Shown: piece after piece, positions 13,861 to 27,519 of the stretch | How the letters are laid out: every line of letters starts with the position of its first letter | Position numbering within the stretch: position 1 is the first letter of the stretch | From: Physella acuta | Lineage: Eukaryota; Mollusca; Gastropoda; Physidae | Length of the DNA: 64,000 nt | Assembly (NCBI RefSeq): GCF_028476545.1 | Contig: NW_026732583.1 | Location: 62,001 to 126,000, forward strand | Direction of reading: 5' to 3' | Notes under the pieces: generated by a model | What the model was told of the DNA's origin: nothing | The model's input: the letters and a program-made list of their open reading frames with translations, nothing else | Databases searched by the model: none | Translations under genes and position numbers: made by a program

Positions 13861-14103
13861 GACCTTGTTTTAGACCAAACACATCTCCAACATCATGTTT
13901 ACACTCAACAGTTTTAGACCAAACACATCTCCAACATCATGTTTACACTCAACAGTTTTAGACCAAACACTTCTCCAACATCATGTTTAAAGACACTCAA
14001 CAGTTTTAGACCAAACACATCTCAAACATCATTTTTACACTCAACAGTTTTAGACCAAACACATCTCCAAGATCCTGTTTAAAGATATTCAACAGTTTTA
14101 GAC
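13861..14103. repeat. Minisatellite of 44-48 bp, 5 copies
   Basis: The phrases cagttttagaccaaacac and catcatgtttacactcaa repeat; some copies carry a 4-bp insertion (aaag). Confidence 0.85.
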
Positions 14104-16653
14104 CCATCGTATGACCTGCTTATCGGCGTCATTGAATTGTGACAGATATCCTTGTACGTAATCACGCCTTTGAATAAATGATATCCCAGGCGTCATTAAA
14201 GTTTCGCATTTTCTCAGGCTGATTGGAGCGTGGCCGAACGTATCGGCCCCTGATCTAACATTAGCTGGTGTGTGGGTCTAGTGGAGTGGCTACACACGGC
14301 AGTTTGTGATCTGTCTTAAGACATTGGTGTATATCCGACCGGCATTAAGACAAGAGGGTATAGTGGAATGGAACAGTTTTTTGAGACAAGAGTGTATTGT
14401 GGAACAGTCTCTTAAGACATGATTGAACGTCTTACATCGTTTTACGTATTTTTACGTATTTAACATTAATTATAATTAAAGCCTTTATGAGTATGATTGG
14501 ATAATTTATAAATGTATTTTTGTATGTTATGTAACACAGTTTAAAGAATCAATTTGTAATGGCTTAGCTACAAATACTTTCACCCTTCTGATTTTTTTTC
14601 ATTAGCTTTTCTATAAAGTTAATATTATAAAAATACTTAAAGCCAGTTCGTAAAACAGCGCTATTCCTGTAACAACCTCCGATCGCATCAATGGCCGACT
14701 TAAATAGAGCCCACCCAAATTATGCCCAAATCCTTCTTTGTGATTTCTTCTTTAGACACTAAGCCGTGAACCCGCTGATATTGAGCCACCCAAACCCATC
14801 ATTACACGAAATATGACGTATCTCTGTCAACACCATCTCGCGACGTGTTCTCACGCGCTGTCATCGCTACATGGAGCATTCTGATTGGCTGACAGTTTCA
14901 CAGCAGGCAGGGGCGTATTTAAAAAAAAAAAGAGTGTGTGATGAAAATACTGAAGTTGTAGGCGGGGAGATAACTCTATGTTGCGGAATGGAAGCTACCA
15001 GGGGAGCGAAATTAGCTAAGAAATCCTTAACCCTCCAAGTCCATTGGCTAAATCTGTATTTTCTAAACAAAACAATTTTTAAAGTATATCATAAAGCACA
15101 CAGCGATACAGTGTAGACTATACAAGTATTAAATATCTAAGCCTACACGGTCTAGAGTCTAGAACATCTTTAGTTGCACGCACTAAGGGTTTATCAACTT
15201 GATTTTCGTATCACAAGTACTGGAGTGCACCGTTACTATTTTGGTTATAAATTGAAGAGAAACCTGAAACTACATGTTTTTTTTTGTTGTTTTGTGTGTG
15301 TGTTTTGGGTTGTTTGTTTGTGTGTGCCTTTTTTTTAGATTATTTTAAGAAAATAAGTAACATGAGTAGCTGTTCAATTTAAAAATTATTTTTTGCGCGT
15401 AGTGCAACTCCGATGTTCAATCGCATGAAGAGACAGCGTAATGTAAAAATGTACCGGTAACATTTGAAACAAACACCGGGAGCCGAAGTTGTCAACAAGC
15501 ACACCGGGCCGTGTTGGCCTAACACCGCCTAAACAAACAGCCCGCCAACCGTGAAGGACTGTGTGCAGAAAAAACATTAACTGTCTCGTGGTTTCAATAA
15601 ACTCTAGGTCAAGGTCGATTGGGAACCCATGAGTATCGGTTATGTAATCTTTTTCTGGGGTAACCTTTCGACATTAGACTAGGTTGCATTTTATTGACAA
15701 TATCTTTAAATTATTCAATAGGATAATTAATGCATGAACATTTTTTTTTAGGTTCAATAAATATATATTTTTTTATGCAAACCTCTTTAAAAAGTAAGGT
15801 GACAACCATCCAGTGAACTATAAATACATTTTGACAGGGTAAAATAAAAATCACATAGTGTATGTGTATGACTATCGTCTCATTAAGTCCCAGTTAGCTT
15901 AATGCAAGAGTTCACTTCCCTTTTTTAGTACTTGCCAGATAAACGAAAAACCGTGTCGTTTATATTATTTTATGGCTATTGGACGTGATATACTCAAATG
16001 CTGATATATTTTTAAAGGAATGCTAACTTAACTTCTAATTGTCTATTGAATTTTTATAATACATGTAAGGCCCTATCTAGTGTTAGCAACATTACCACAC
16101 TTATAAATTTAGCCATAGTTTTTTTTGATAACTATAATGCCAAAATGGCAACCCATGTTCAGCAATTAAAGAGGGCAGCGTAAAATCTGGCTAGTTGCGT
16201 GATCCCTGGGTGAAAAGCGGGGGGTGATAAATATGTGCAAGAATGTTCATGAATACACGATTGGACAATAACAGTGACATTTCTACACACGGGAAAAATG
16301 TCAAGATTTTATGCCGTAATTTATTATATTTAAAATATATACGGTAAACCTCCTAGTATTTGGATTGGGGCATATTTTATTACCTGAATAATTTAAATAT
16401 GGATTGTATATTTATTGGATTATATATTTTTAAAAGCGATGATATGGGCCTTCATCAATCATATAATCAAACGGATTTAATAACTGAAAAAAGTAATTAA
16501 AAATTTCGAAGGTAAAACAGCTGTTTCTAAAGAAATTAAAACTTTAATACGTTAAATGTCTAGAACAAAAATAAAATAGTCATGAAGGGACATACAGTTG
16601 ATTGTGATGCAACCAAAGTTAACGTTAGTGTTGCAAAGTCGTGGGTGCGGGGG

Positions 16654-16655
<2 letters not shown>
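14104..16655. other. Unique AT-rich non-coding DNA
   Basis: No exon is supported on either strand. Open frames at about 14867-15116 and 15386-15577 are short, unspliced and unlike any family I recognise. Confidence 0.45.

Positions 16656-16743
<88 letters not shown>
16656..16743. repeat. (TA)n microsatellite
   Basis: About 85 bp of nearly pure (ta)n with one tg step near the right end. Confidence 0.95.
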
Positions 16744-16744
<1 letters not shown>

Positions 16745-17030
16745 GTTGAACTGATTTGATTTGGATTAAAAACTGCCATCTAGTGCACATGTCGAACTGG
16801 TTGATGTGGGAAGATTAAAATGATTGAAGTGGAAAGATTCGAATCAACTTGAAATCACAACTACCGTTAAGATAACGTCTTAATGGCGCAGCAAGCTAAA
16901 AATAGCCTAGCCGTAAGTAGGGCACTGTTGTCTCAAGCGTATGTTAGGGGCCATATGCACGGCGCAATATCAAAGGTAACGCTGAATATTTCAGGGCCAT
17001 TTCACAACAGCCTTACGATTTTAGACATGT

Positions 17031-17322
17031 AAGGGCAAATAGTAACATTGAAGGGGTACTAGTAAGGGCAAATAGTAACAATGAAGGGGTACTAGTAAGG
17101 GCAAATAGTAACAATGAAGGGGTACTAGTAAGGGCAAATAGTAACAATAAGGGTGTACTAGTAAGGGCAATAGTAACACTGAAGGTGTACTAGTAAGGAC
17201 AAATAGTAACAATGAATATGTACTAGTAAGGGCAAATAGTAACACTGAATATGTACTAGTAAGGGCAAATAGTAACAATGAAGGGGTACTAGTAAGGGCA
17301 AATAGTAACACTGAAGGGGTAC
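17031..17322. repeat. 33-bp minisatellite, 9 copies
   Basis: The phrases aagggcaaatagtaaca and gaaggggtactagt recur every 33 bp from 17031. The flanks (16744-17030 and 17323-17839) show no gene. Confidence 0.93.
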
Positions 17323-17839
17323 TCTGATGATTTTATCCCAGATACCAAACGAACAAGATGTAGTGGCATACTAGCTGAGATTGAAGAAGTTACACAACGA
17401 CCTATGAATAGGTTTCATTATATGAGTTCTCCGTTAAATTTTTCCTGACGCTAGATCATAATACAATGACTTGGAATTAATGACGACGGGTTTTCCCAAA
17501 CTCGGGTCATAAAGGCAGCATAAATCACACTAAAAAAATCTAATAGCATGGACCGGTGGCTGTTATAAGAATGGCTCTATTTTTATCAAAGCGTTATAAA
17601 TAACAAAGCGATATCTGTGTATCGCTGTGTGAATATACGGACTAGTGCGGCATGAAGGTGAATCGTAGAACTAAGTTAGTCTACGACGTGCCTACAAAAA
17701 TGCTCATAAATACGTCAAGTGAGTGGATGATAAAAATATTTTATTTTAAAGTAATTTTTTTTTGTAGGGTATAAAAATATTCTTTTATAATGTGGATAGA
17801 TTGTAATAAAGGCAGAATGAGACGGCCGTAAAAGGTCTT

Positions 17840-18530
17840 GGAAATGTGTATATGGCTGTGTATAGTGAACTATTGATTATGTGGTTGTGTGTAGTGAGTT
17901 TATGATTATGTGGTTGTGTGTAGTGAGTTATGACAATGTGTATGTGGTTGTGTGTAGTGAGTTATGACAATGTGTAAGTGGTTGTGTGTAGTGAGTTATG
18001 ACAATGTGTATGTGGTTGTGTGTAGTGAGTTATGACAATGTGTAAGTGGTTGTGTGTAGTGAGTTATTGATTATGTGGTTGTGTGTAGTGAGTTATGACA
18101 ATGTGTATGTGGTTGTGTGTGGTGAGTTATGACAATGTGTATGTGGTTGTGTGTAGTGAGTAATGACAATGTGTATGTGGTTGTGTGTAGTGAGTTATGA
18201 CAATGTTTATGTGGTTGTATGTGGTGAGTTATGACAATGTGTATGTGGTTGTGTGTAGTGAGTTATGACAATGTGTAAGTGGTTGTGTGTAGTGAGTTAT
18301 TGATTATGTGGTTGTGTGTAGTGAGTTATGACAATGTGTATGTGGTTGTGTGTGGTGAGTTATGACAATGTGTATGTGGTTGTGTGTGGTGAGTTATGAC
18401 AATGTGTATGTGGTTGTGTGTGGTGAGTTATGACAATGTGTATGTGGTTGTATGTGGTGAGTTATGACAATGTGTATGTGGTTGTGTGTAGTGAGTAATG
18501 ACAATGTGTATGTGGCTGTGTGTTTAGTGA
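17840..18530. repeat. 34-bp GT-rich minisatellite, about 20 copies
   Basis: The phrases gtgtgtagtgagttatgac and aatgtgtatgtggtt repeat. Some units lack the acaatgtg part and read gattatgtgg instead, giving shorter units. Confidence 0.93.
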
Positions 18531-19030
18531 GTTTATGATTCTCTACCCACTCACGCCGACCTCATGGAATCAGCAATATATCGCCATGTTGTTATATCGT
18601 GTACATTTGCTTGAAGTCTACGCTACGGGGAGACTATGGTACCTATTTCTGTCTGTATTATGTGGCGTGTTTTCTGCTATATGCCCGTCACATAAACCAT
18701 TTAACGCATACAACTAGCAATATATTTCAATCAAAACAAAGCAGCAAACAAGTTTTAAATATTATCATAAAAGCTGCAAAAAGTGCAACTATAACTTACA
18801 ATAAGCCTTAACCAATTGCATACAATTATAATGATATGAAGAAGTCCGGCCCTGTCTAGACTAATAAGTTCAGGGGATTGAGCTAGTGTTCATGTCATGT
18901 TTAGGGCTCAAGTATCGATTACCACTATACATATACGTGAATACGGCCAATCGATTAAAATTATCATGTCTCATTTATTTCGAATACTAAAGGTAACCCA
19001 CGGCTGAAGTGTTGGGCCTGTCATGTTAGA
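18531..19030. other. Unique non-coding DNA
   Basis: No repeat or supported gene. The small open frames here are not family-like. Confidence 0.4.
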
Positions 19031-22000
19031 TTTAATTGTCGGGTAAATACTCCTGTAAAAAAAATGTCTAGATGAAGTGGGATAGATAGTCGTGTAAAAA
19101 TGTCTAGATGAAGTGGGATAGATAGTCGTGTAAAAATGTCTAGATGAAGTGGGATAGATAGTCGTGTAAAAAATGTCTAGATGAAGTGGGACAGATATTC
19201 GTGTAAAAAATTGTCTAGATGAAGTGGGATAGATAGTCGTGTAAAAAATGTCTAGATGAAGTGGGACAGATATTCGTGTAAAAAATTGTCTAGATGAAGT
19301 GGGATAGATAGTCGTGTAAAAATGTCTAGATGAAGTGGGATAGATAGTCGTGTAAAAATGTCTAGATGAAGTGGGATAGATAGTCGTGTAAAAATGTCTA
19401 GATGAAGTGGGATAGATAGTCGTGTAAAAATGTCTAGATGAAGTGGGATAGATAGTCGTGTAAAAATGTCTAGATGAAGTGGGATAGATAGTCGTGTAAA
19501 AATGTCTAGATGAAGTGGGATAGATAGTCGTGTAAAAATGTCTAGATGAAGTGGGATAGATAGTCGTGTAAAAATGTCTAGATGAAGTGGGATAGATAGT
19601 CGTGTAAAAATGTCTAGATGAAGTGGGATAGATAGTCGTGTAAAAAATGTCTAGATGAAGTGGGACAGATATTCGTGTAAAAAATTGTCTAGATGAAGTG
19701 GGATAGATAGTCGTGTAAAAATGTCTAGATGAAGTGGGATAGATAGTCGTGTAAAAAATGTCTAGATGAAGTGGGATAGATAGTCGTGTAAAAATGTCTA
19801 GATGAAGTGGGATAGATAGTCGTGTAAAAATGTCTAGATGAAGTGGGATAGATAGTCGTGTAAAAAATGTCTAGATGAAGTGGGACAGATATTCGTGTAA
19901 AAAATTGTCTAGATGAAGTGGGATAGATAGTCGTGTAAAAATGTCTAGATGAAGTGGGATAGATAGTCGTGTAAAAATGTCTAGATGAAGTGGGATAGAT
20001 AGTCGTGTAAAAATGTCTAGATGAAGTGGGATAGATAGTCGTGTAAAAATGTCTAGATGTAGTGGGATAGATAGTCGTGTAAAAATGTCTAGATGAAGTG
20101 GGATAGATAGTCGTGTAAAAATGTCTAGATGAAGTGGGATAGATAGTCGTGTAAAAATGTCTAGATGAAGTGGGATAGATAGTCGTGTAAAAATGTCTAG
20201 ATGAAGTGGGATAGATAGTCGTGTAATAATGTCTAGATGAAGTGGGATAGATGGTCGTATAAAAAAATGCCTAGATGAAGTGGGATAGATAGTCGTGTAA
20301 AAATGTCTAGATGAAGTGGGATAGATAGTCGTGTAAAAATGTCTAGATGAAGTGGGATAGATAGTCGTGTAAAAAAGTCTAGATGAAGTGGGATAGATAG
20401 TCGTGTAAAAATGTCTAGATGAAGTGGGATAGATAGTCGTGTAAAAAATGTCTAGATGAAGTGGGACAGATATTCGTGTAAAAAATTGTCTAGATGAAGT
20501 GGGATAGATAGTCGTGTAAAAATGTCTAGATGAAGTGGGATAGATAGTCGTGTAAAAATGTCTAGATGAAGTGGGATAGATAGTCGTGTAAAAATGTCTA
20601 GATGAAGTGGGATAGATAGTCGTGTAAAAATGTCTAGATGAAGTGGGATAGATAGTCGTGTAAAAATGTCTAGATGAAGTGGGATAGATAGTCGTGTAAA
20701 AATGTCTAGATGAAGTGGGATAGATAGTCGTGTAATAATGTCTAGATGAAGTGGGATAGATGGTCGTATAAAAAAATGCCTAGATGAAGTGGGATAGATA
20801 GTCGTGTAAAAATGTCTAGATGAAGTGGGATAGATAGTCGTGTTAAAAAGTCTAGATGAAGTGTGATAGATAGTCGAGTAAAAATGTCTAGATGAAGTGG
20901 GATAGATAGTCGTGTAAAAAATGTCTAGATGAAGTGGGACAGATATTCGTGTAAAAAATTGTCTAGATGAAGTGGGATAGATAGTCGTGTAAAAATGTCT
21001 AGTGGAAGTTGGATAGATAGTCGTGTAAAAATGTGTAGATGAAGTGGGATAGATAGTCGTGTAAAAATGTCTAGATGAAGTTGGATAGATAGTCGTGTAA
21101 AAATGTCTAGATGAAGTGGGATAGATAGTCGTGTAAAAAATGTCTAGATGAAGTGGGACAGATATTCGTGTAAAAAATTGTCTAGATGAAGTGGGATAGA
21201 TAGTCGTGTAAAAATGTCTAGGGGAAGTGGGATAGATAGTCGTGTAAAAATGTCTAGATGAAGTGGGATAGATAGTCGTGTAAAAATGTCTAGATGAAAT
21301 GGGATAGATAGTCGTGTAAAAAATGTCTAGATGAAGTGGGATAGATAGTCGTGTAAAAATGTCTAGATGAAGTGGGATAGATAGTCGTGTAAAAATGTCT
21401 AGATGAAATGGGATAGATAGTCGTGTAAAAATGTCTAGGGGAAGTGGGATAGATAGTCGTGTAAAAATGTCTAGATGAAGTGGGACAGATATTCGTGTAA
21501 AAAATTGTCTAGATGAAGTGGGATAGATAGTCGTGTAAAAATGTCTAGATGAAGTGGGATAGATAGTCGTGTAAAAATGTTTAGATGAAGTGGGATAGAT
21601 AGTCGTGTAAAAATGTCTAGATGAAGTGGGATAGATAGTCGTGTAAAAATGTCTAGATGAAGTGGGATAGATAGTCGTGTAAAAAATGTCTAGATGAAGT
21701 GGGATAGATAGTCGTGTAAAAATGTCTAGATGAAGTGGGATAGATAGTCGTGTAAAAAATGTCTAGATGAAGTGGGATAGATAGTCGTGTAAAAATGTCT
21801 AGATGAAGTGGGATAGATAGTCGTGTAAAAAATGTCTAGATGAAGTGGGATAGATAGTCGTGTAAAAATGTCTAGATGAAGTGGGATAGATAGTCGTGTA
21901 AAAAATGTCTAGATGAAGTGGGATAGATAGTCGTGTAAAAAATGTCTAGATGAAGTGGGATAGATAGTCGTGTAAAAATGTCTAGATGAAGTGGGATAGA

Positions 22001-22095
22001 TAGTCGTGTAAAAATGTCTAGATGAAGTGGGATAGATAGTCGTGTAAAAAATTGTCTAGATGAAGTGGGATAGATCCTCATGTAAAAAAAAATGT
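19031..22095. repeat. Large 36-bp satellite array, about 85 copies
   Basis: The unit reads tctagatgaagtgggatag then atagtcgtgtaaaaatg (35-37 bp, length changes in the A run). A recognisable variant (gggacagatattcgtg followed by an extra-T junction) recurs along the array. At about 3.06 kb it is the longest repeat in the window. Confidence 0.97.
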
Positions 22096-22303
22096 CTGCC
22101 ACAGACGAGCAGGGTATCTTGTTGCTGCCACACGATTTCTGCCAGCGAGAAAAGGCACAAGACGCTTACATTGCTTTCATTATGTGGCTGGGATTAGCAC
22201 TGAGGTGTTAGGCGACATGGCAGCAGGGCTCTATACGGGGTGACCCCCCCCCCCACCACCTTATTTACTTATTTACTCCCATACCCATTTGCTGTTTGCG
22301 TGT

Positions 22304-22326
22304 ATATGTATATATGCATATATGTA

Positions 22327-22388
<62 letters not shown>
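22304..22388. repeat. (TA)n microsatellite
   Basis: Imperfect tatatgtata lead-in, then pure (ta)n. A poly-C run lies just upstream at about 22244. Confidence 0.93.
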
Positions 22389-22391
<3 letters not shown>

Positions 22392-23186
22392 CCTTTTTAA
22401 AAATCCCATTGTTATTTCGACCAACAAATACTACTAGACCTTTTTTATCTGCTTGTTTGTTTGTTTATTTGTGTGAACAAAAATAATAGTTTGAAAAATT
22501 ATAAAGTTAAAAAGTGGATCATGTTATATACACTTTTAAAACTCAAATACAACCTAACAATTGCTATATTATGATTAAAAAGATAATTGATAAGATGTCG
22601 TTTTTTTTAAAAATTGATCATTACTGAAAACTTCCTACAAATACGTCTTTTAGTAAACATTTACCAAAATTGCGATCTGCGCAGGTTACAAATCAGGGGA
22701 AGATAAGACGTACAGAAGTTCCCAAAAGACAAGGGAGGCCATGCGCCCACAAAAAACATGATACGTACATAACATTGTTGTAGAATAGAGTTATCCTTCC
22801 TACGCTGGGAATTCCCGGTTTAAAACTTGTTTTCGTGTTCATGCGCTGTTTTAGCTGTTTCGGAATTTCCACCCTCTCACTAGAATTTACATACAGAAAC
22901 AAATGTTGTCCTGTCCGGTACAAAATACGAAATGTCCTATCAGAGTTAAGGCCCTTTTCTTTAAAACTAAAGTGCTGTTGCTTAATGTTAGTTCAAGCGC
23001 CGACAAGAGGGTATGTTTACGCCACTGTTCCAATATTTGTCTACCTAGTCCGAGCCAGGTTTATGGGGCTATTAAATCAAACACGTAGGCCCTAAGTCCG
23101 TGGTACTACCTGCCCGGGATGGACGAGATTGTCATGTTTGTCTGGTACCGTCTGAGTTGTTTGGTTTTCTGGCACTCTTCATTACG
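22389..23186. other. Unique non-coding DNA
   Basis: No supported exon. Overlapping short open frames on both strands at 22693-23095 are not recognised. Confidence 0.4.
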
Positions 23187-24560
23187 GGTTTAGTGGCGCC
23201 CTACACTGCTGGTTTAATGACACCCTACACTATGGCACCCTACACTATGGCACCCTACACTACGGGTTTAATGGCACCCTACACTATGGCACCCTACACT
23301 ACGGGTTTAATGGCACCCTACACTATGGGTTTAATGGCGCCCTACACTACGGGTTTAATGGCACCCTACACTACGGGTTTAGTGGCACCCTACACTATGG
23401 CACCCTATACTACTGGTTTAATGGCACCCTACACTATGGCACCCTACATTACGGGTTTAATGACACCCTACACTATGGCACCCTACACTACGGGTTTAAT
23501 GGCACCCTACACTATGGCACCCTACACTATGGCACCCTACACTATGGCACCCTACACTATGGCACCCTACACTACGGGTTTAATGGCACCCTACACTACG
23601 GGTTAGATGGCACCCTACACTATGACACCCTACACTATGGCACCCTACACTACTGGTTTAATGGCACCCTACACTACGGGTTTAATGACACCCTACACTA
23701 CGGGTTTAATGGCGCCCTGCTTTACGGGTTTAATGGCGCCCTACACTACGGGTTTAATGGCACCCTACACTACGGGTTTAATGGCACCCTACACTATGGC
23801 ACCCTACACTACGGGTTTAATGGCACCCTACACTACGGGTTTAATGGCACCCTACACTATGGCACCCTACACTACGGGTTTAATGGCACCCTACACTACG
23901 GGTTTAATGGCACCCTACACTATGGCACCCTACACTACTGGTTTAATGGCACCCTACACTACGGGTTTAATGACACCCTACACTACGGGTTTAATGGCGC
24001 CCTGCTTTACGGGTTTAATGGCGCCCTACACTACGGGTTTAATGGCACCCTACACTACGGGTTTAATGGCACCCTACACTATGGCACCCTACACTACGGG
24101 TTTAATGGCACCCTACACTACGGGTTTAATGGCACCCTACACTATGGCACCCTACACTACGGGTTTAATGGCACCCTACACTACGGGTTTAATGGCGCCC
24201 TGCTTTACGGGTTTAATGGCGCCCTACACTACGGGTTTAATGGCACCCTACACTATGGGTTTAATGGCAACCTACACCAGTGGTGTAGCCAGGATCGTCT
24301 CAAGGGGGGGGGGGGGTTCCAATTTTTACCCGGGGACGAACTTTCGATTTACACCCCCCCCCCCCCTCAGACTTTTGATTTGCACCCCCCCCCCCTCAAA
24401 CTTTCGATTTGCACCCCCCTCATACTTTATATATATATACCGAGGGGTCTATGGAGAGGGTTATGACCCACCCTAACCCCCCCCTGCCTACGCCACTGCC
24501 CTACACTACGGGTTTAATGGTGCCCTACACTATGGCGTCCTACACTACGGGGTTAATGGC
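23187..24560. repeat. Composite 15-bp/24-bp satellite, interrupted by a transposon
   Basis: Two units are interspersed: a 24-mer (ggcaccctacactacggg plus tttaat) and a 15-mer (ggcaccctacactat). Larger blocks are duplicated as well, for example the segment with gcgccctgctttacggg recurs near 23710, 24000 and 24200. All unit lengths are divisible by three, so a long open frame (APYTTGLM-type repeat) exists without being a gene. A hAT-like element occupies 24278-24498. Confidence 0.94.
24278..24498. mobile_element. hAT-like MITE (family B, CAGTGGCGTAGC ends) inside the satellite
   Basis: The left end CAGTGGTGTAGCCAGG and right end CCTACGCCACTG are inverted relative to each other. The flanking 8-mers are acctacac (24270-24277) and ccctacac (24499-24506), a near-perfect 8-bp duplication as expected for hAT superfamily insertion. 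The 221-bp interior has poly-G and poly-C tracts and no coding capacity. Confidence 0.75.
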
Positions 24561-24604
24561 ACCCTACAGGTATTCATGAGAGCAAGGGATAGACAGGCAG
24601 ACAC

Positions 24605-24820
24605 CAGTTTTCTTACTTTTTTCTCCGGAAGAGGGGGGGGGGGCACTTGAAATTTTTGGGGGCGGACTAAAATTTCCGGGGTGGACACTTGTAAAAGTGT
24701 ATATCTTCTATATAAATTATATTTTGTTCTGGGGGGAGGGGGGGGATAGACTTTCTTCGCGGGGGGCTGGGGCGGGAGGGGGGCTCTGTCCTGCCGAAGA
24801 GATGCCCGGAAGAAACAGTG
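24605..24820. mobile_element. Degenerate hAT-like MITE (family A)
   Basis: The interior matches the copy at 26292-26505: ttttttctccgg near the left end, poly-G, cacttgaaattttt, a tatataaattat core, and gaagagatgcccggaagaaac at the right end. Length 216 bp against 214 bp. The ends have decayed and no target duplication can be seen. Confidence 0.65.
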
Positions 24821-25461
24821 ATGAGAATAATTAATAGACAGCAATCAAGAGAGCAGGGGATGGACAAGAACTGAGGACAAAGACCAGCAAGAAAGTCGGG
24901 GTCTGACATCAAGTCATGAATTCCCTTAGCAGGCGTAGGTTATACTTCATCGTAATTTTTTTTTTTAATCAACGAGCATGTCTGAAAGTGTTAAATATAA
25001 AATCGGCTTTATTTTCACAGCCAATTTTCGTCAGAATCAAGTCGCCAATAAGAACCAGACTGTTCTTAACCCACCACAGAGACTCTTTGTACCAGCGACT
25101 TAATGAAACCCCGCTCCTCATCAAAACCCTATTCCTCATAAAACCCCATTCCTCATTAATGCAACACCACGGGCTTGAACTAATCACCTGAAGTAACATG
25201 CATGAATAATGAGGCGCCAATCGTGTGTGACCAACGGACGGTTAAGTCCATGGATGACCTCACCAACATTACCACGCATGCATGTTGGAACATTTGAATA
25301 CAAAGTCACGAATTGAACTGGGCAAGAGGGCGGGGTCGAATAAGAAATTAGGCTAATCTTTATGCTATAGGATTCCTCAGCCCTAGGGCTGTGGATTTAA
25401 ATAAACTCCGTTAACTATCATATATGTGTCAGGGTATGTGGGTTTATCCTATATAAATACA
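24821..25461. other. Unique non-coding DNA
   Basis: Near 24846 a phrase like that at 24575 recurs (gagagcaggggatggaca against gagagcaagggatagaca), so the MITE at 24605 sits between two diverged copies of a local direct repeat. No gene is recognised. Confidence 0.4.
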
Positions 25462-26191
<730 letters not shown>

Positions 26192-27126
26192 CCTGACCTG
26201 ACATTCAGAGTCAGCTAGTTTATACTGACATTCAGAGTCAGCTAGTTTATACTGACATTCAGAGTCAGCTAGTTTATACTGACATTCAGAGCAGTGTTTC
26301 TTCCAGACTTTTTTTCTCCGGGGGGGGGGGGCACTTGAAATTTTCGGGGGGGGGGGGGGGGGGCGGTAGACTTTCACTGTTAAAAGTATATATTTTCTAT
26401 ATAAATTATATAATTTTCATTTCGTTCGGGGGGGGGGGGGCAGTAAACATTTTTCGGGGGGACTTCGTCCCCCCCCCCCCGAAGAGATGCCTGGAAGAAA
26501 CTCTGATTCAGAGTCTGCTAGTTTATAGTGACATTCACAGTCAGCTAGTTTATGCTGACATTCAGAGTCAGCTAGTTTATACTGACATTCAGAGTCAGCT
26601 AGTTTATGCTGACATTCAGAGTCAGCTAGTTTATACTGACATTCCGAGTCAGCTAGTTTATACTGACATTCAGAGTCAGCTAGTTTATACTGACATTCAG
26701 AGTCAGCTAGTTTATACTGACATTCAGAGTCAGCTAGTTTATACTGACATTCAGAGTCAGCTAGTTTATACTGACATTCAGAGTCAGCTAGTTTATACTG
26801 ACATTCAGAGTCAGCTAGTTTTACTGACATTCAGAGTCAGCTAGTTTATACTGACATTCAGAGTCAGCTAGTTTATACTGACATTCAGAGTCAGCTAGTT
26901 TATAATGACATTCAGAGTCAGCTAGTTTATACTGACATTCAGAGTCAGCTAGTTTTACTGACATTCAGAGTCAGCTAGTTTATACTGACATTCAGAGTCA
27001 GCTAGTTTATACTGACATTCAGAGTCAGCTAGTTTATACTGACATTCAGAGTCAGCTAGTTTATACTGACATTCAGAGTCAGCTAGTTTATACTGACATT
27101 CAGAGTCAGCTAGTATATACTGACAT
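26192..27126. repeat. 27-bp satellite, about 27 copies, interrupted by a MITE
   Basis: The phrases gacattcagagtcagctag and tttatact repeat every 27 bp on both sides of the transposon at 26292-26505. Some units carry single-base deletions (gttttactgac). Open frames on both strands come from the period being a multiple of three. Confidence 0.95.
26292..26505. mobile_element. hAT-like MITE (family A) with perfect 8-bp target duplication
   Basis: It starts CAGTGTTTCTTCCAG and ends CTGGAAGAAACTCTG, an inverted pair. It is flanked on both sides by attcagag (26284-26291 and 26506-26513). The 214-bp interior has three poly-G tracts, a poly-C tract, and tatataaattat. There is no transposase. CAG-type ends plus an 8-bp duplication are hallmarks of hAT elements. 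Confidence 0.82.
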
Positions 27127-27336
27127 TTTTTTATAAATAATTGTTAGATTAAATTGTCCATCTTACAAAATGACTAGCTTAGCAATAAGAAAAAGGTTTT
27201 ATGAATACATCGATTTCTGAACTTTGAATATCAAATCTCTATTACACTTTTTAAAACAGAAATTGATTTTAATTGATGTGATTTTGAAGTTTCAAAAAGA
27301 AGAAATTTGTTCAATATTTGATACGCCTTAGCTTTG

Positions 27337-27446
27337 AGCTATCACATTAACAATTTGGTCTAGGAGATAATAATGTACTAGTTTTTGGTAGCTAGCTATC
27401 ACATTAACAATTTGGTCTAGGAGATAATAATGTACTAGTTTTTGGT
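27337..27446. repeat. 57-bp tandem duplication
   Basis: The segment starting agctatcacattaacaattt occurs at 27337 and again at 27394, nearly identical over its length. Confidence 0.9.
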
Positions 27447-27519
27447 GTTGGTAAAGGTTACACCCTGGGTCCGAGTAGGGATCACCTATGTGTAGGCTTG
27501 GTCTGTGTCCAATTAAGGT

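Noticed and set aside
23100-24476. Long open frames encoding APYTTGLM-type repeats
   Set aside because: They are the translation of a 15/24-bp satellite; there is no non-repetitive domain, no splice context, and the array is interrupted by a transposon.
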